Assembly: GCA_025331565.1 (NCBI GenBank)
Contig: JAFREQ010000038.1
Span: forward strand, 1,178,001 to 1,242,000
DNA length: 64,000 nt
Direction: 5' to 3'
Source of the DNA: Holacanthus passer
Taxonomy: Eukaryota > Chordata > Actinopteri > Pomacanthidae
The notes beneath the pieces are model-generated. The model was given only the letters and a program-made list of their open reading frames with translations, did no database searches and was not told the DNA's origin. The position numbers were made by a program, and so were the translations under genes. Positions 25,982 to 39,960 of this stretch are shown here, one piece after another. Numbering within the stretch: position 1 is the first letter of the stretch; the number at the start of each line of letters is the position of its first letter.

Positions 25982-26015
<34 letters not shown>
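25982..26015. repeat. (GT)n microsatellite
   Basis: Seventeen uninterrupted units. Confidence 0.95.
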
Positions 26016-26017
<2 letters not shown>

Positions 26018-28748
26018 ACCTGTCTGTTGTGTTGGTCATGTTAAAAAAATGTGTGCGTAAAAGGAATCTCTTATGAACAGCCGCTCAACACACATTTGTC
26101 ACTTGTGTGGAAGTGTGGCTGAAATTCTGAAGCCAAAATGAGGAGGAAAAAAGGCAATGGAAAGATGAAAGCTGCGCTCTGAAGTGGAGAATCTGTCCTG
26201 TTTTATGCTGTGGTCACATCCTGCGGAAATAACTATCTTTATAAAGGAACAATTTGGAAGTGATCATGCATGTGAACTTGCTTGAAAGCACCAAGATGCT
26301 GTAAATGAAGTTTTGGATAATCCTGGTCAGCTGTTTAACACTTACAGACACATGCATTACAGATGCACATCATATCAAACTCTGCAATGTCACTGTGTCC
26401 CACCATGGCACTGTAAGACATACAACAACATGATGAATACATTACTTGGTTGCTTTTATTCATTTCTTACAAATGGCACGTTGACAGATTTGAAACAAGC
26501 CTCAAATTATTTTGTGCAGCTGGATCTCACAACAAAGAAAGAAACTTCAAGAAAGAATGTCTCTTTTAGCCTCCTTTACAGCTCCCACTTAGGCTGCAAT
26601 CACTTATTTTGCCAAACAGTCCTGAGCCGACAGTTTGGCAAAATACATGGACTGTACTTGATTGACATCTGCTGCACCACCTACACCTCTATCTGTCTCA
26701 TTGGTTCATTGAGTTTGGAGACCTCATGTAATTCCCACCCAACTTTAACCTGAGCTGAGGTCCAGAGCTGCACAGCACGATTTAGTGATAACGGTGAAAT
26801 TTCCAATTCTATCATAGCTTATAAGCTGTTTTGCACAATCCACTTTTATTTCATCTCCTCTGTCTGCGTAAAAACTGTTCCACAAAAGAGCAATGGTCTG
26901 CATACAGTTATGAGACAGGAGTCACTGGTACAAATATGCCTTTTGAATAAATTGTGGGAACTTGTTGAATCCTGTTAGTGATCAAGCTAAGCAAGCTTGA
27001 TAACTTGGAGAGCTTTATTTTGCTCACGACATGGTGTGCAATGGTGAACAAAATGCCAAGGGGAAGTAAACAGAGAGAAAATAAAGACAAGCTCCACTGG
27101 TGTGGTGACTGCCTCTTAAACCTAAAACTCAACAGTAGACCTTTTTACAAAGCCAAAATTTTGACATGTCATGGCAGGGAAAGCACAGTTAACTAGTAAC
27201 ACTGATGGTGGCTTGGTTTCATTTAGGTGTGACAGCTACTGAGTTTGCACAACACCATGCATCCTAAATGCAGTCATTGTTAATGCTTGTTGATGCAAGT
27301 CAAAATGTCGAAGTTGTTATTCCTGATTCTCATCACTGTGCCCACATTATAACCAATTTTCTCCTATTCTTAGTGCACAGAAAGCAAGAACTGAATTAGG
27401 TATCTAATGTTATTGATACTGCAAAGTTAGCGTTTGCTGGCTAATTTAAATCGGGGAACACAGTTTAAATTATGTTAGACTTAGTGCTATGGCAGCTTGT
27501 GGTCTCAATGATATCAAATGTGAGTTTGGAGAGAGTCAACATGTCTTCTATGATAAAGGCCTGTTGACCAGTTTGCCACCATACTTCATTTACATTTTTA
27601 AGATTGTACTATATGTTCAGTAATAATTTGTTCTTCCAATTACTTGTTCTGGACACAGGTTCAGAAAAAAGAGATAGAGGACCGAAACATCTGTGGATCC
27701 GGCTTCACAGAAGTTCACAGTTCAGCCCCAGATTGAACCAGACTGCCAACAGGAGATTTCTGCCTGGGAGGCAACTGCCTGCTTATGATCACAATAAACT
27801 AATAAATGGGGAGCCAGACTGGGAGCATCATCGTTCTTAAACACTTCTTTTTGCCCTTAATGAGTAGGATGTAGTAGCATCACCTGGAAGCTGAGCCAAC
27901 TGGACTTATAGAGATGAAACAGTGCAGCAGAAGAGAGAGAAATAATACATCAAATGAATCATAAACTAGTGGCGCCCCTGTAGACAAAGGATATATGCTA
28001 CATATTACGTATGTTATGTAATACTGTGATAATCACCAGTAAGAGGCCAAATTTTGAGTAAAAGTACACTGATGTGAGTTTGTGGTTTTATCAGTACCTC
28101 AAGGGTCAGCGCTACAAAGAAAATAAAGGAAGAAGGGGTTAGAGAGGAGGTTGGTAAAGAGGAAATAAAGGACAGGGATCTATCACAGAGATGAGTACTG
28201 GCAGGGCTCTGACAGGGGATCTCATAACAGAAGGAGAGAGGAGGAGGAGGAAGGAGTGGAGGGTTATCTGATGCTTGTGTGCTGCTGACAGCAATGGTCT
28301 ATGGACAAAAAGGAAGATGTTCTGAACACCGGAGCTATTAAAAGTCATACAGCTGCATGCTAACGTCACAATAAGACAAACAACATGTAGAGATATTTTC
28401 AGTATATAGCAATGAGAGGGACACATACTGGACTGAACAGACAGGAGCAGAAATAAAACAATCCACTCTCCTGAGTCATCCTGAGATTGCGAGCAGCGCT
28501 AATTAACACAAACAGGAAGTGGGCAGATGGATGGAGAGGGATGGGGGGGTGGAATGAAAGAAGGAAACGCAAGGACTCTCCTCCTCTTTGGCTCCACACC
28601 GAGTGCTTAACAATCTCTCCATCATCGTCATGTCATCACTCAATTAAAAGGTTAGGCCATGTTTACTCTTTCTATTAGCAAGATTTGGAAAACATCAACA
28701 AGCACTTATTACCAAGCCTCACCGCCTCCAGGCAAAGCCACTGCTAAT

Positions 28749-28752
<4 letters not shown>

Positions 28753-28804
<52 letters not shown>

Positions 28805-28806
28805 GG
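28753..28806. repeat. Compound (GT)n(GA)n microsatellite
   Basis: About 15 GT units run directly into about 11 GA units. Confidence 0.95.
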
Positions 28807-29051
28807 GAGATTCTCTGGAGACAACACACTGCTTGTTTTTTTCTACATCTTACATCATGAGGAAAGTCACATTTAATAGAGTGTGTTAATAAGAAAATAA
28901 AATGTGTTCACCAACAATCAAACCAACTGTATGCCATGACGAGTGGAAACAAATGAAATTGTGTTTGATTTTTTTTTTTAGCCCTTGTGTGGCTAATTGA
29001 CACACTCAGATAAGCTACATTTTCGTTGTAACCCTGTAGTAAAGTATAATT

Positions 29052-29181
29052 ATTAAAGGAATAGTTTGACATAATGGAAAATATGCTTATTTTCTTTCTT
29101 GCTAAGAGTTAGCCATAAAGATTAATAACACTCTCGTGTCTATGTGGTATTATATGCTATAATAAGCTCATCTTAGCATAA
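29052..29181 (+). repeat. Left part of a dispersed fish repeat (GGAATAGTTTGACAT family)
   Basis: GGAATAGTTTGACATAATGG, then gcttattttctttcttgctaa and a final ttagcataa, match the 5' half of a repeat I recall as common in percomorphs. The 3' half of the same family resumes at 29821 after about 640 unrelated bases. Confidence 0.65.
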
Positions 29182-29820
29182 TATCAAGTCCCACTGGGGT
29201 CAGCTGAGAAAGAAAAAGTAATCTGAGATTTATAACCTGTGCCAACAGATTTGTGCAGATTTTTTGAGAATTATGTTTTGTCTTCAACCCAGTCTTATGT
29301 AGACTGTTTGCCAGTTAGTGGACGCTTTGAGCTGAGCCCCTATAACTGCATCATGAGTGGATACTTTTTTTTGGCATTATTAGGTACAGAGTTCGTGCTC
29401 TGCTGTGCAAAGATTTCAGAAATGACAGACAATATACTAAACATAGAGGTTCATGCTGTTCTGATTGATGGGACCATCCAAATGACTGCATGCATGTATA
29501 ACTTGGTAAAGGGACTCATAGGAACTCATCGCTCATGTTTAGTTAATTGAAATGCACACAAAGGAAAGGAAGTGCCAGTTGGGGTTTTATAGACCAGCTT
29601 AAAAACAAGTGGCGTCTGTAGTAGTTTTCATAGCCAAAAATCTCTACGATGAATTATTAAGCATCACACTGCAGCTATGACAGCAGGGTGGAAACTGGAG
29701 AAATTCACATACTCACACAGTAGAGATAATGTAACCGGAAATAGTATTTCAAATATATTGCAAATCCATGGGCATGGGTTATGAATCTGACAACACATGG
29801 TTTATAAAGGGAGGCTCTGC

Positions 29821-29900
29821 AGCATAAAGACAATAGAAACATAGGAAAACAGTGAGTCTGGCCCTGGCCAAGAGCAACAAAATCTGCCTACCAGCATCAA
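29821..29900 (+). repeat. Right part of the same dispersed repeat
   Basis: AGCATAAAGACAATAGAAAC followed by ggccaagagcaacaaaatctgcctaccagc parallels the family's continuation. AGCATAA occurs at both break points (29175-29181 and 29821-29827). Confidence 0.6.
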
Positions 29901-31529
29901 ATCAATCTTCTCATCCACAGCAAGAGAGTGAAAAAGTGTATTTCCCAATATGTCAAGTCACTACTCCTTTCAGCAGACTCAGACATCAGAGGTCACACAT
30001 ATATAATTAGAAGCAGTTTGTGGCTGTACGTCTGTGTACAGTTTGTACGTGTGCCTGTCTGACCACATCAACATGATAAACAGGTCAATTTGGAAGCAGG
30101 AGATAAAACACCTCAGCCCGTCTGTGTCTCTGAGTAATGCTCCATCTTTCTGTCTGTCTATCCCCTTCCTCTGTCTTCCCATCTGTTGTCTGTTTGACTC
30201 ATCTTGTAGGGTCCAGATAGGCATCTCAGACAGAACACACACACCACCACCACCATGTCAGACCGCAGAGCAAGTGAGTGTATGCCTGTCTGAGGTTTGT
30301 GTATGAGTGCGCATAAAGTTATGTGTGAGTGGCTGAATCTCAGCAAAGGTTGATGCTACGATGATGTTGTTTTGTGTGAAAGTGCAGGAATGTGCGTTGT
30401 TCATGATGCACAGTTTTATGTGCCGATGCTCTGCAAGTCTCTAACGCATATATGTGTGGGAGCAAAGCAGGAAGCAAACTACTCTGCAGCACGATGCTGG
30501 CGATAAGGGCGGGTGCCTGTGTGTGTGAGCTTGTGCGTATGTGTGGGTGTGTGTTGCCCGGGAGGTGGGATGGGGTTCAGTGGTAGGACAAGCTTGTCCA
30601 TGCTGGTATTCGTGAGAGGCTCCCAAATACCAGGGTGGGATGGGAGGAGGGGGAGCGATGGTGGTGAGGAGTTGTGGCAGGGAAATGCCCAAATCCTGGT
30701 ACTTTATCTCCCCAAGCAGAAATGAAGCACACTGGTACAAAACAATGCAACAACATTTCTTGTGTGCTCTCCAGAGCAGCATGCTTCCAAGTTTCTATTC
30801 CACCCTGCAGGGAGATGAGTCCATGTGGCTTGTGTGTTAATCCACTCAAGCTTTGTTCATACTTCAATATGGACTTGGACATGGACCAAAACCTCAGGAC
30901 CATCAGAAGAGAGTAAATATCACGAGACAAATTGGACAAAAGCTGACTAGTCAAAATATGATAGGTTGAATTTAATGAGTTTTGGGAACTAAATCACCAA
31001 ATGATCCTCTCTGAGGGTCAACTGAGAGAGATCACATTCATTTCTGACTTGGTTTACTGGTTGATTTGTAAATGTGAATCTCTCCTTGGGCTGCTTCCTT
31101 CTAACCTGTGTACAAACGTGTAGAAGTCAAAGCCAAGTCCACAAAGTTTGACAATATGGTTCTTATTTCATTTTAGATAGTTTGGAAAACCATACCTGTT
31201 TAGCATGTGTACTGCATGTTATATAATGTTCTTAATTAACATATTAAGAGAGAGGATTAAGAACGTAGACATTGTATGAAAGTACATTTGTAAGCACATC
31301 TTACTAAATGTATGGTGTTTTTTTTAGCCTGAGATAACTTATAGCCTTTTTAACAATGTAATGAAATCATTTGTTCTTGTTGTTACTGTGGTGGTGCTGG
31401 ATTAGAGCTGCTCTTGTGGTGAGATTTTACCTCTGTTTTTTACATTTTCTGATGAGTCAGCAACCTGATATGTGTCTTTTGTTGCATATGCATCAAAGCT
31501 GCCTTTCTATGTACAGTATTAGAGCTTTA

Positions 31530-31530
<1 letters not shown>
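29901..31530. other. Intergenic, no gene seen
   Basis: GT-rich words near 30515-30555. Frames on both strands are short and unrecognised. Confidence 0.5.

Positions 31531-31562
<32 letters not shown>
31531..31562. repeat. (TG)n microsatellite
   Basis: Sixteen uninterrupted units. Confidence 0.95.
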
Positions 31563-31565
<3 letters not shown>

Positions 31566-32342
31566 CAGCAGGTGTCAGCAGTGACGGGGGGGAATGTCAG
31601 AGCAGACTTTGGCTCCGAGCTCAAGTGTGAAGTGACACTCAGTACTAACACTCTCAGTTTAATTGCTGTTGCTTGCAGCTGTTCTTCAACAAGACACACA
31701 CATACATAAAACACATAACCGCTGTGTATGCTCATGAAAATGGTGCAAAGTCATATAAAGCTAAGAAGATGATGCACAGAGGCTGGGTCCATTTTGTTGA
31801 TCGTCAGACACAGTGAGCTTTGTTTACTCGCTGCTTGTGTTACAGGAAGAAGAGAAGCGTCACTATAAGTCCTGTAGTGCGTAGTGTGTTGTCGTGCCGA
31901 TCTGATTGTAGCATAGATGCTCCCCTCCACCAAACTGTCAGTCTCTAATGACCGCTACCCAAACACTAACACAAGATAACACTGCTGATTACAAGTGATT
32001 TCTGCTCATTTCAGCCCTACACGAAATATGCGTCACACCCACTTAGACAGAGACACATACATAGAGCTAAACATACACACATCCACACACAGCACAGGAA
32101 GAGAGTGATGAGGCGTCTGACAGGAGCAAACAAAAGCTGCGCCCCTAAACAAACACGCAAACACAATGAGCATTGAGAGAGCTGAACACACACACACACA
32201 CACCTAGGAAACTTAAAAGTCCTATAAGTAGCTCCAATGCGAAGTCAGCTTATCTGCAAACCTGTGTTTCTGTGTGAATCTGTGCATTAGGCATTTCAAC
32301 TCAAACCATATCCTTCCTTGTTCCAACTTCTTCTGTAAAGTA

Positions 32343-32665
32343 GCGGTGTGTGTGTGTATGCACGTGTGTGTGTGCGTGAGAGAGAAAGAGAGCCAGTTAT
32401 GTTTTATTATTTCTGAAACAAGTATGAAAACAAACAATCAAGTTCTTGCTGAGATGTGCATGTGTGTGCCTTGGCCATTTTGAAAGCCTGTGTGCAAACT
32501 GCAAGTATGTGTGTGTGTGTGTGTGTGTGAGTGTGTGTGTGTCAAAGAGAGAGAGTAGCTGATTCATTATTTTGGCAGTGAATATGAAAACAAACATAAC
32601 TGTTTAGTGCTTGTTGAGATATGTGTGCAAGTGTGTGTTTGTGTGCCTATTTGTTACACACGTTT
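32343..32665. repeat. Tandem duplication, two units of about 161 bp with embedded GT tracts
   Basis: Both units run from a GT microsatellite through gagagag, then ATGAAAACAAAC (32423 and 32584), then cttg(c/t)tgagat(g/a)tg and another GT-rich part. The units are clearly diverged, so the duplication is old. Confidence 0.7.
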
Positions 32666-35059
32666 TTATATACTTCCACCAGTCATTCATTCCCTCACAC
32701 TAAAGCACAATCCAAAACACCAGGAGCTCCTCATTTTCAAGCCAAATTACGGAGTGTGTGATATCATCTGCCGGCGTGTGGCACTGCGAGGTGAAAGAGA
32801 AGCTGAACAGAGGGATGAACGGGGGCGAAAGGTAAATATTTGGTCTAGTTAAAGTGCTGGTGTTTACGTTAAGAGTAGCGAAGCTGTTTGTTTGAAGCCT
32901 TTCTCCCCTTCCAGTGTGTAAACTTGGCTACCAGATAAAGACTGGGCCCTGCTCGCTTCCCAGAGATGAAGAGAAAGAGAGTGAGGGAAGGATAACAAAA
33001 TAAACAAAAAACAAATGAAGGAGTGCTTTTCCAGCGGCTCCTATCTCTATCAGAAACATTTACTGTACCGTGGCACAACAAATAATGAGGTGACAAGTGA
33101 GCAAAACATAAATAACACCACTGTGGACCCACACGGAAGACAAAGAGAGGAGGGACAAAAAAAAATGACAAAGGCAGGCGAACACGCTGATAAAGAGATC
33201 AGCTGAAGAAAATGTTATTCCCATGGGCCTACAGCACTTTAAAACTCCACGACCAAATCATTCTGTACAAATATGTGTTTTGGCCGAGAGAGAAATGCAG
33301 GAAAAGGTGATAAAATGAGGCGTTTCTTGAAAAAAAAAAAAAAAACTGAGGGGATAGAGGACAGACACATGCAGACAGGGGAGAAAAAGAGGCAAAGAGA
33401 CGGAGATGTGGAGATAGAGAGCTGGCCAGAAAATGGAGAGGTTCAGCCGGGCCAAAGATGGAGAGATAGCTCAGCCAATAAGGCCCAGAGTGTGAAAGAA
33501 AGAGGCTTTTTCTGCAGAGTTCAGAGAGGCTGTCAATTCAAAAGAGACCACGATACTGCAAAAACTCCTCATCTGACTCCGACTTGCAATCTCATATCTA
33601 GCTGTAAAGTCTTACTGATCTTGTTTTCAGAATAATTTACTATCCAAGAACAGATTGTGTGCGATTATGATGATTGTTTTAAGAATATTTGTCTTTTTTC
33701 TTACTTTTACTTTTTCTTAAATCTTGCACATCAATGCCAGTTAAATCACTGTCTGTGACACTGTTCGAGGCCACATTGTGTCTTTTAAGACTGTTTTGAG
33801 CCGTGAGAACTTGTTTCACTGGTCAGTAACAACTACTTATTAATCACACTTAGGATTTGTTAAATCACATTATTGTAATTATTCCAAATACTGGTGTTCT
33901 GTCAACATCAATACATTTATTTACAGCAGTTTTTTTTTTAAAGTGATTGAATAATATGATGTATGATCAACTAGCTTTTCCGTATTTATTAACTCTGTTA
34001 CCTGGGCAAGTCCAAAGACAGGTACTGTCTCATTTGCACAGGTGATTATCAGAGACCTTTCACTGATGTACTTGCTACCTTTGAGAATAAGCCATTTTAC
34101 TGTGACTGCATGTCTTACTCCATATTTGTCACTTCTGACACAGGACCCAGTTCCTTCTCATGTAAAACAATGGGGTGCTCAGTGTTCAACATTCAATTAG
34201 CTGATTTTGACTTACAGACATTTTTGAAGTTCAATTTCGATCAAACGCTGGAAAAAAAAAAAACCAGAGCTTTGACTCAAATCTCATGCACATGTGTCAT
34301 ATCAAAGGGCCCAGAGAAAGAATGTGAGCAGAGAGATGCAGCATGTAATGTTGCTTAGGAATTACTCTCAGGAAAAAGTTGCTTAAACTGTTCCAGCAAC
34401 CCAGTATCACAGCGGTTTATAGTATAGGCACAATATTTAATCTCTAGGATTCGTGTACATGGGCACGAATTGTCAGTTTTTTTCATAATGATCATTGAAT
34501 TGAAAAAAACCTGGATCAAAGTTCTTTTGTGTGGATGAGAACCCTGAATTCTGGCATCACAGTCCTGCATGTTGAACGTCCACCAACCACCTTTTCCAGC
34601 TCCACCGTGGTTCATAAATGTTGTGTTTCATTCACTCAAAAAAAGGCATGAAAGATGACTGACTGTCATGAAAAAAGGTCATTTCATGCTCATATACACA
34701 TATCCTATAGGTTAAATCTCATGACTATTTCACAAATTGCTGTGATATTATGATGATGTCAGATGCTGTTCAATCATTTCTTCAGTCTTAAGAAACTTTG
34801 CACAGATAAAGATTCAACAGAAAAGGCATGATCTTTAACAGTATCAGTCTTTGTCCAGAGGACTGTTTTAAGTGTGTTATCATTAAATGCCAAGGTACTG
34901 ACACTGGTAGGACAGGGTTTATCGACCTCTATTGATATATCTGGATATGCAATGTGGACTGAGGCTGCACAATATGAGGAAAATGCAAGTATACAAATAA
35001 TATTCTGCATTCTTGTCCAGTAGGAATTCTCTTCAAATCTGATGATAAAAACACAACTG
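32666..35059. other. Intergenic, no gene seen
   Basis: Poly-A runs near 33329-33345 and 34252-34262. Purine-rich sequence at 33270-33480. No coding or repeat family signal was identified. Confidence 0.5.
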
Positions 35060-35660
35060 TTGTGGCAGTTCAACAATAGGACCCAAAAGCAGACACAACA
35101 AGGAGACCGAGTGGTGTTGACAATTTATTTAGTTGCAGGAGAAAAACAGGCTGGAGGCTTGGTTGGGGGTGGTCTGGCTGGGGTGGACGGGTCCAGTTGA
35201 GCGTGGCAGGCAGAGGGGGTGAAGGTGGAGACCAAACAGACTGCTGAGACCGAGGTGAGGCGGGTTGAGGCTGGAGTGGTGGTGAAGCAGGCGTAGAGGA
35301 TCTGTAGTGCGGAGCAGAAGGTTAACTGGTGATCAGGAACAGACACAAAAAGTACGAACGAACAGGTATTCTCAGGGGAAGGAGCCTAGATGTCTGGTCA
35401 CCGCAGTAGTGACTGAACAATCTGGCGGAGTCTGGGTGTTTGAGCCGGGGTGATATACTTCTGGGGCTTGATGAGGAGATTGGGTGCAGGTGAGGTGAGA
35501 CAGCAGCTGTAGAGAGTCAGATGAGCAGGTAGGAGGAGGAACCCAGAAGTCCACGCCCAGCCACACGGAGACAGACAGACATACGTGACACAGTAGGAGG
35601 GGAAAACAACAGGAAACACAAGGAGAGAGAGAGGCAAAGGTCCAAACCCTAACAACAACA
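35060..35660. repeat. Probable dispersed mobile-element relic
   Basis: GGACCCAAAAGCAGACACAA near 35080 followed by gaggctggaggcttggttgg-type G-rich words resembles a non-autonomous fish repeat I recall with the same opening block. Terminal repeats were not found, so superfamily and borders are uncertain. Minus-strand frames across it are compositional. Confidence 0.45.
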
Positions 35661-35949
35661 GATAATGTTCAAGTCTAGATTTCAAAAGCCAGTGCTTGCA
35701 GTGGTTGCTTCACAATATAAGACACAATTGAAACATTCTTCCTCAATTAAAGTCTACCTACATATTCTGCATTTTTCAAAGGAGTTGACATTTGACTAAA
35801 ACAAATATGGAAGCAGGACCTCCTACTTTTATGAATATCAGCAGCAGCTTTGACACCCTTCGCAGAGTATATTATGTGTTATAGAAATTAACCTTCTCTT
35901 TTATTTATTCAAGGGAGTTTCACTGAGAGCAATGCTCTATTTTTCAGAA

Positions 35950-36180
35950 AGCCACGATCGCATTCACACAGTTACACATTCACACCTGGAAGCTGCTCAG
36001 TACAACCACAGTCTGGTCTGCCAGCTCCACTGGAGCAGTTGGGGTTAAGGGCCTTGCTCAAGGACACCTCAGAGTTGGTAGTGAGGAACAAGTGCTGTCT
36101 TTCATTTTCACCACCCAGATTTATTCTCCCTGTCCAGGAGAATAAAATGACAACCTTCTGGTCACTTCTTTAACCACTGT
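35950..36180 (+). repeat. Dispersed repeat relic containing TTAAGGGCCTTGCTCAAGGA
   Basis: The order cacattcacacctggaagctgc, ggagcagttggggttaaggg, CCTTGCTCAAGGACACCTCA, ttcaccacccagatttatt and tggtcacttctttaaccact is that of a repeat I recall from many fish genomes. It lies close to the relic at 35060-35660. Confidence 0.6.
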
Positions 36181-38699
36181 AATATTGATTAAACCACTTT
36201 TCACGAGTTTCATTTTCCCTTCATTCAAGGTTGTCAGGTGTCGATGCACACAGGTCTATACTGGGGTAGATACTGTTTAGTATTGTATATGCAGGCACTG
36301 TGGATTTATGTTATACACAGGGGCTTTCTGTTATTCATGGGACCATTCATGGGTGCTTTCTTGTCAAAAGACTCTGTAAATACATATATGTACAGTACCT
36401 GTGTGCAAGTACATGTGTAGATTGCGATGAATGCTTAAGTACATGCACGTTGGTTTGCACATACAAATCTGTGAATACTGGGAGATACACCTACATTATA
36501 TTATTTTGATTCTTTTTTGGGCTCATCTGTGGAGTGGAGGGGTAAGTGAGAGGGTTTTGGAGATTGAGTTGAGATACATTCTGCAGTTGTGGTTACAATG
36601 TGTTGTAATAGAATCCTTCAGCATGCTTATGTGGGTTTTTCAAGTGAACAGTTATGAATCCACTTGAGAATATACTCATGCAAAAAAGTCAATATAGAAA
36701 TAATTGCACGTAAATTACATAATGCAAATAATCACATTGGCTATTTGAGCATTGCTTATGCAAAATTTGTAGTTACACTGTGCATCAGTGGGCATGATTG
36801 AGTATGTGCATGACTCCCCAGGGTGCCCAGAGTTCAGTATTCTGTGTATTTCCGAAAAAATATATAACTGATGTCTTTGTTTTCTCATATTTTGCAAGTT
36901 AATGAGAGAAAGATGGAAACAGATATAGATGATGGCAGTGGGTTTAGAAACTTTGGATGGGGGGAGGGGTGTCAGAGAGGGACATAATGTCTTTTTGGGG
37001 ATTTTTTTCATTATTTTACAATAAATCAAAAAATGAGCCAAAAGCAAATAATGATAAAATTGGCAATTGTACTTTCCAAAACAATGCTAGTATAACAAAA
37101 TAAATCATGAAAAATGCTGTGTAAACCTCTCTCTTTTATCCATATTTAAAATCATTGTTTGCTTTATAGATACCAGACACTTTGTGGTAGATAATGTTTA
37201 CTACAAACTAACAACAAAAACTCTGGTGTTTTTACACAAAAAATGATATTGGCAGTACCTTTTTTGTCATTTTTCTAGTTTGAGCAGTGTCTGCAGGTTT
37301 TCCTTTCAGGCAGTCTGTATGTAACCTGAGAGGCAGAACCCTGGGCAAAAACGTCTGAAAAGCACTTGTGTCACCACTGGCTGCTTCTCATTAAGATTAT
37401 TACTTTGAGCGCACAATGTTTGCTGAATGTGACTGAAATTGGTGAATCAATATATTTTTATCAACTTAGACTTTCTCTCATCTCGACTGGGTATCAGGAC
37501 AGTAAGAGGACGATGTTCAAAATCAACCTGAAACAATAACAGGGGGACATTACCTCCCGATTCCAAGTGGAAATGAAGCCCTTGGCCTTTCTACTCACAG
37601 TGTGTCTGCTCACTTGTAGCTGGCATTGTTCAAACTGCACTCTCTTTTTCCCACACACCCACAAAGCAAATCCACAAAATCTGGCAATGATCGCCTGAGT
37701 CAAAAAACAACACAGCTCTACAAGCTGCTGCTGTGTTTTCAATACACCACACTCAATATATTCACATTTGATGTATTAGTATGTTACAAACTGTCAATCA
37801 TGGCCACAAGAATGCAATAGTGGAAATTCACAGATCACATAAAAGTCTTTTCACAAGTCCATTAATTCAGCTTAGTATTCTGTCAATAAAAGATCACCCA
37901 GACTTACATGATGACTAGCAGCCTTCACTCTCAGGCTTTATCAGAGGCTCCTTGTTGCTGATGTATTTTGATTGGGAATTAGTTTTCCTCCCCCTTAGAC
38001 GGTGTGGACCAGCTAAACAAGACCCAGCTGTACAAGCCTGTGATTACATCTCATCTCCCCACTGTTTGCCCCAGATACCCCCACGGCAGACTTGTTGCTC
38101 CCTTCATCAGCAAATGCGAGCGGGGCTGCGTGAAGTCAAACAGAGGTGTCTCAGATCAAGCAGGCTTGTTTTCTGGACATACATAGGTGTGTGTGTGATA
38201 TCAGTAGCGCTTGTGTGTGCGTGCCAAAATCCATATTTAGAGACGAAAAGGTGTGCAGAGAGGGTGGTTCTGTCAAAGCATGGGTGTGTGTAGAAAAAGA
38301 CACAGAAAGAGAGCTTCAAGCTGATGTTAGAGCAGCTTTCTGTATACATACATACATATATATATATACACACACAGAGGCCATGACAGTGCATGAAAAA
38401 AGCAAAGCGAGAAAGAGCACTCTGACTTTCACCCTGAGCGAGCCTACACATTCTCCAGATAGTTGGGTGGCTCATATGAAAGGCACTCGCGTGGCGGGGC
38501 AGCACGCTGATTCAGCTGCAGGTTATTGTCCCTCAAAGACGCTTTCTTACAGTGAAAATATTATGATACATCTGCACATATTTAGCTCGCAGCCATACGC
38601 ACACTCACACAGACACAAACCTGCAAAGACACACTAGTACACACACACACACTCCCACATCAAAAACACACCTCACATGTCTGAAAAAGTCAAAGAGAG
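36181..38699. other. Intergenic, no gene seen
   Basis: AT-rich with an (ATAC)/(AT) run near 38345-38378 and CA words near 38596-38650. No gene or repeat family was recognised. Confidence 0.5.
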
Positions 38700-38960
38700 G
38701 AGGCTTGGAGAGCTCAAAGCAATAAAAGCTCTATCTGCACGTCATCAGCAAACCGTCAACCCAAAGGGGAGGCCGATTGATCAATATGGCCGTTAATCCG
38801 AAACGGACTAACCCGTGGCGCTTTCCTTCCTTCCTCGATTCAGCCTTTTCTCCTCACAACCGCGCACGTTCAAGCCTTTTGTTATCCCAAAACAAAACGG
38901 CAAATGTTTCTCACTAAATGTCCAATACTACTTTCAGTGTTGCTGGCGGGTACGCATGGT
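38700..38960. promoter_or_regulatory. Candidate conserved non-coding element
   Basis: Repeat-free sequence with several CpGs and homeodomain-type cores, including GATTGATCAATATGG at 38776-38790 and GTTAATCCG near 38793. No splice sites or open frame of interest. Confidence 0.3.
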
Positions 38961-39409
38961 GGAAATAAGAAAGGACTTTCAATGGGCCAGGAATTCTTTG
39001 AAGTGCTGTGGAGGGGGTTGAGGTTTCGACACACACACACGCACACACACATCCTTGAATTGTTGGACGTGTGAGGACAGTCTGTTGACTTATATTGTCT
39101 CTTTAGCCCCCTAGATTTGACATGACAGCATGCCAGCAGTGACCTTAACCCTTTCTTTTACCTTATTTCAACCTAAATTCAGCTGCAATTCCTAAAAATA
39201 GCTCCTTGATTGATGTGGTCTCGCCAAAATTCACAATAATTGATCATTTTCTACTTTCTGGGGATGCTTGGACCCCACGGAAGAATAAAAAATCTTGTAT
39301 AAATCTTATTTAAACCACAAACACACAGCCCTTTGAGAGCAGCGAGAGCTCTGTAAGCAGGAAAAAAAGAGAGTCTTTGCAACATCCAAGCAACATCATA
39401 ATACAATGA

Positions 39410-39900
39410 TACACTTCATTGCATCTACTGGAACTGTATATGGCACGAGACCTCAGGACGACCCCATATGACCCTCTGGGCCTTTGGACTGAGGCGCCAT
39501 CAAAACAAGGCCTCACCAGCCGCCTCTCTCCTCTCTCTCTTCTCTTATTTGTTCAGTATGGAGTACAAATTTCCCCGTGTTGCAGGCATATAGGGATCAT
39601 TGCGGCGAACTGTGCCCAACCTCGGCTTACCTTATGGAGCTCGTTACGATGCCACAGAGTTCAGGCCTGACAGATCCAATAACCCCTCCACCGTCGTTCA
39701 GGGGAGAAATTGCTCCGAGCAATCTGCGCCGAAAAACGCCCCGCGCCTCACCCCGCGTTTAAAGTTATGATCCTTATCCTAATTAATTCAATAAAGCGGT
39801 AATGTGCTGCAAACCCGGCACCCCTCTGCCTTGACCAGAGAGCGAGGGGATATAGGCTTTCAGGTCCGGACTCTCTCACTGACTTCAGTGTCGAAGGTAA
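39410..39900. promoter_or_regulatory. Candidate conserved non-coding element, CpG-containing
   Basis: A long repeat-free block with scattered CpGs, including GCGCCGAAAAACGCCCCGCG near 39726 and a following CCTAATTAATTCAATAAAG (homeodomain-type TAATTA) near 39778. Overlapping short frames on the + strand are not recognisable as protein. Confidence 0.35.
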
Positions 39901-39960
39901 TAGGGAGCAGACAGGAGTTAGACAGCGATATGTCTGCACCGGTGCGAGTAAAGAGGCCTA

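Larger units (their letters stand above)
25620..29051. other. Intergenic, no gene seen
   Basis: Repeat-free, CpG-containing sequence at about 25780-25950 may be regulatory. The 146-codon frame at 26313-26753 lacks any known motif and has no coding-like base use. Microsatellites at 25982-26015 and 28753-28806 are listed separately. Confidence 0.5.

Noticed and set aside
26313..26753. 146-codon + strand frame
   Set aside because: Cys- and Thr-rich with no recognised motif, an AT-leaning third position and no promoter or splice signals.
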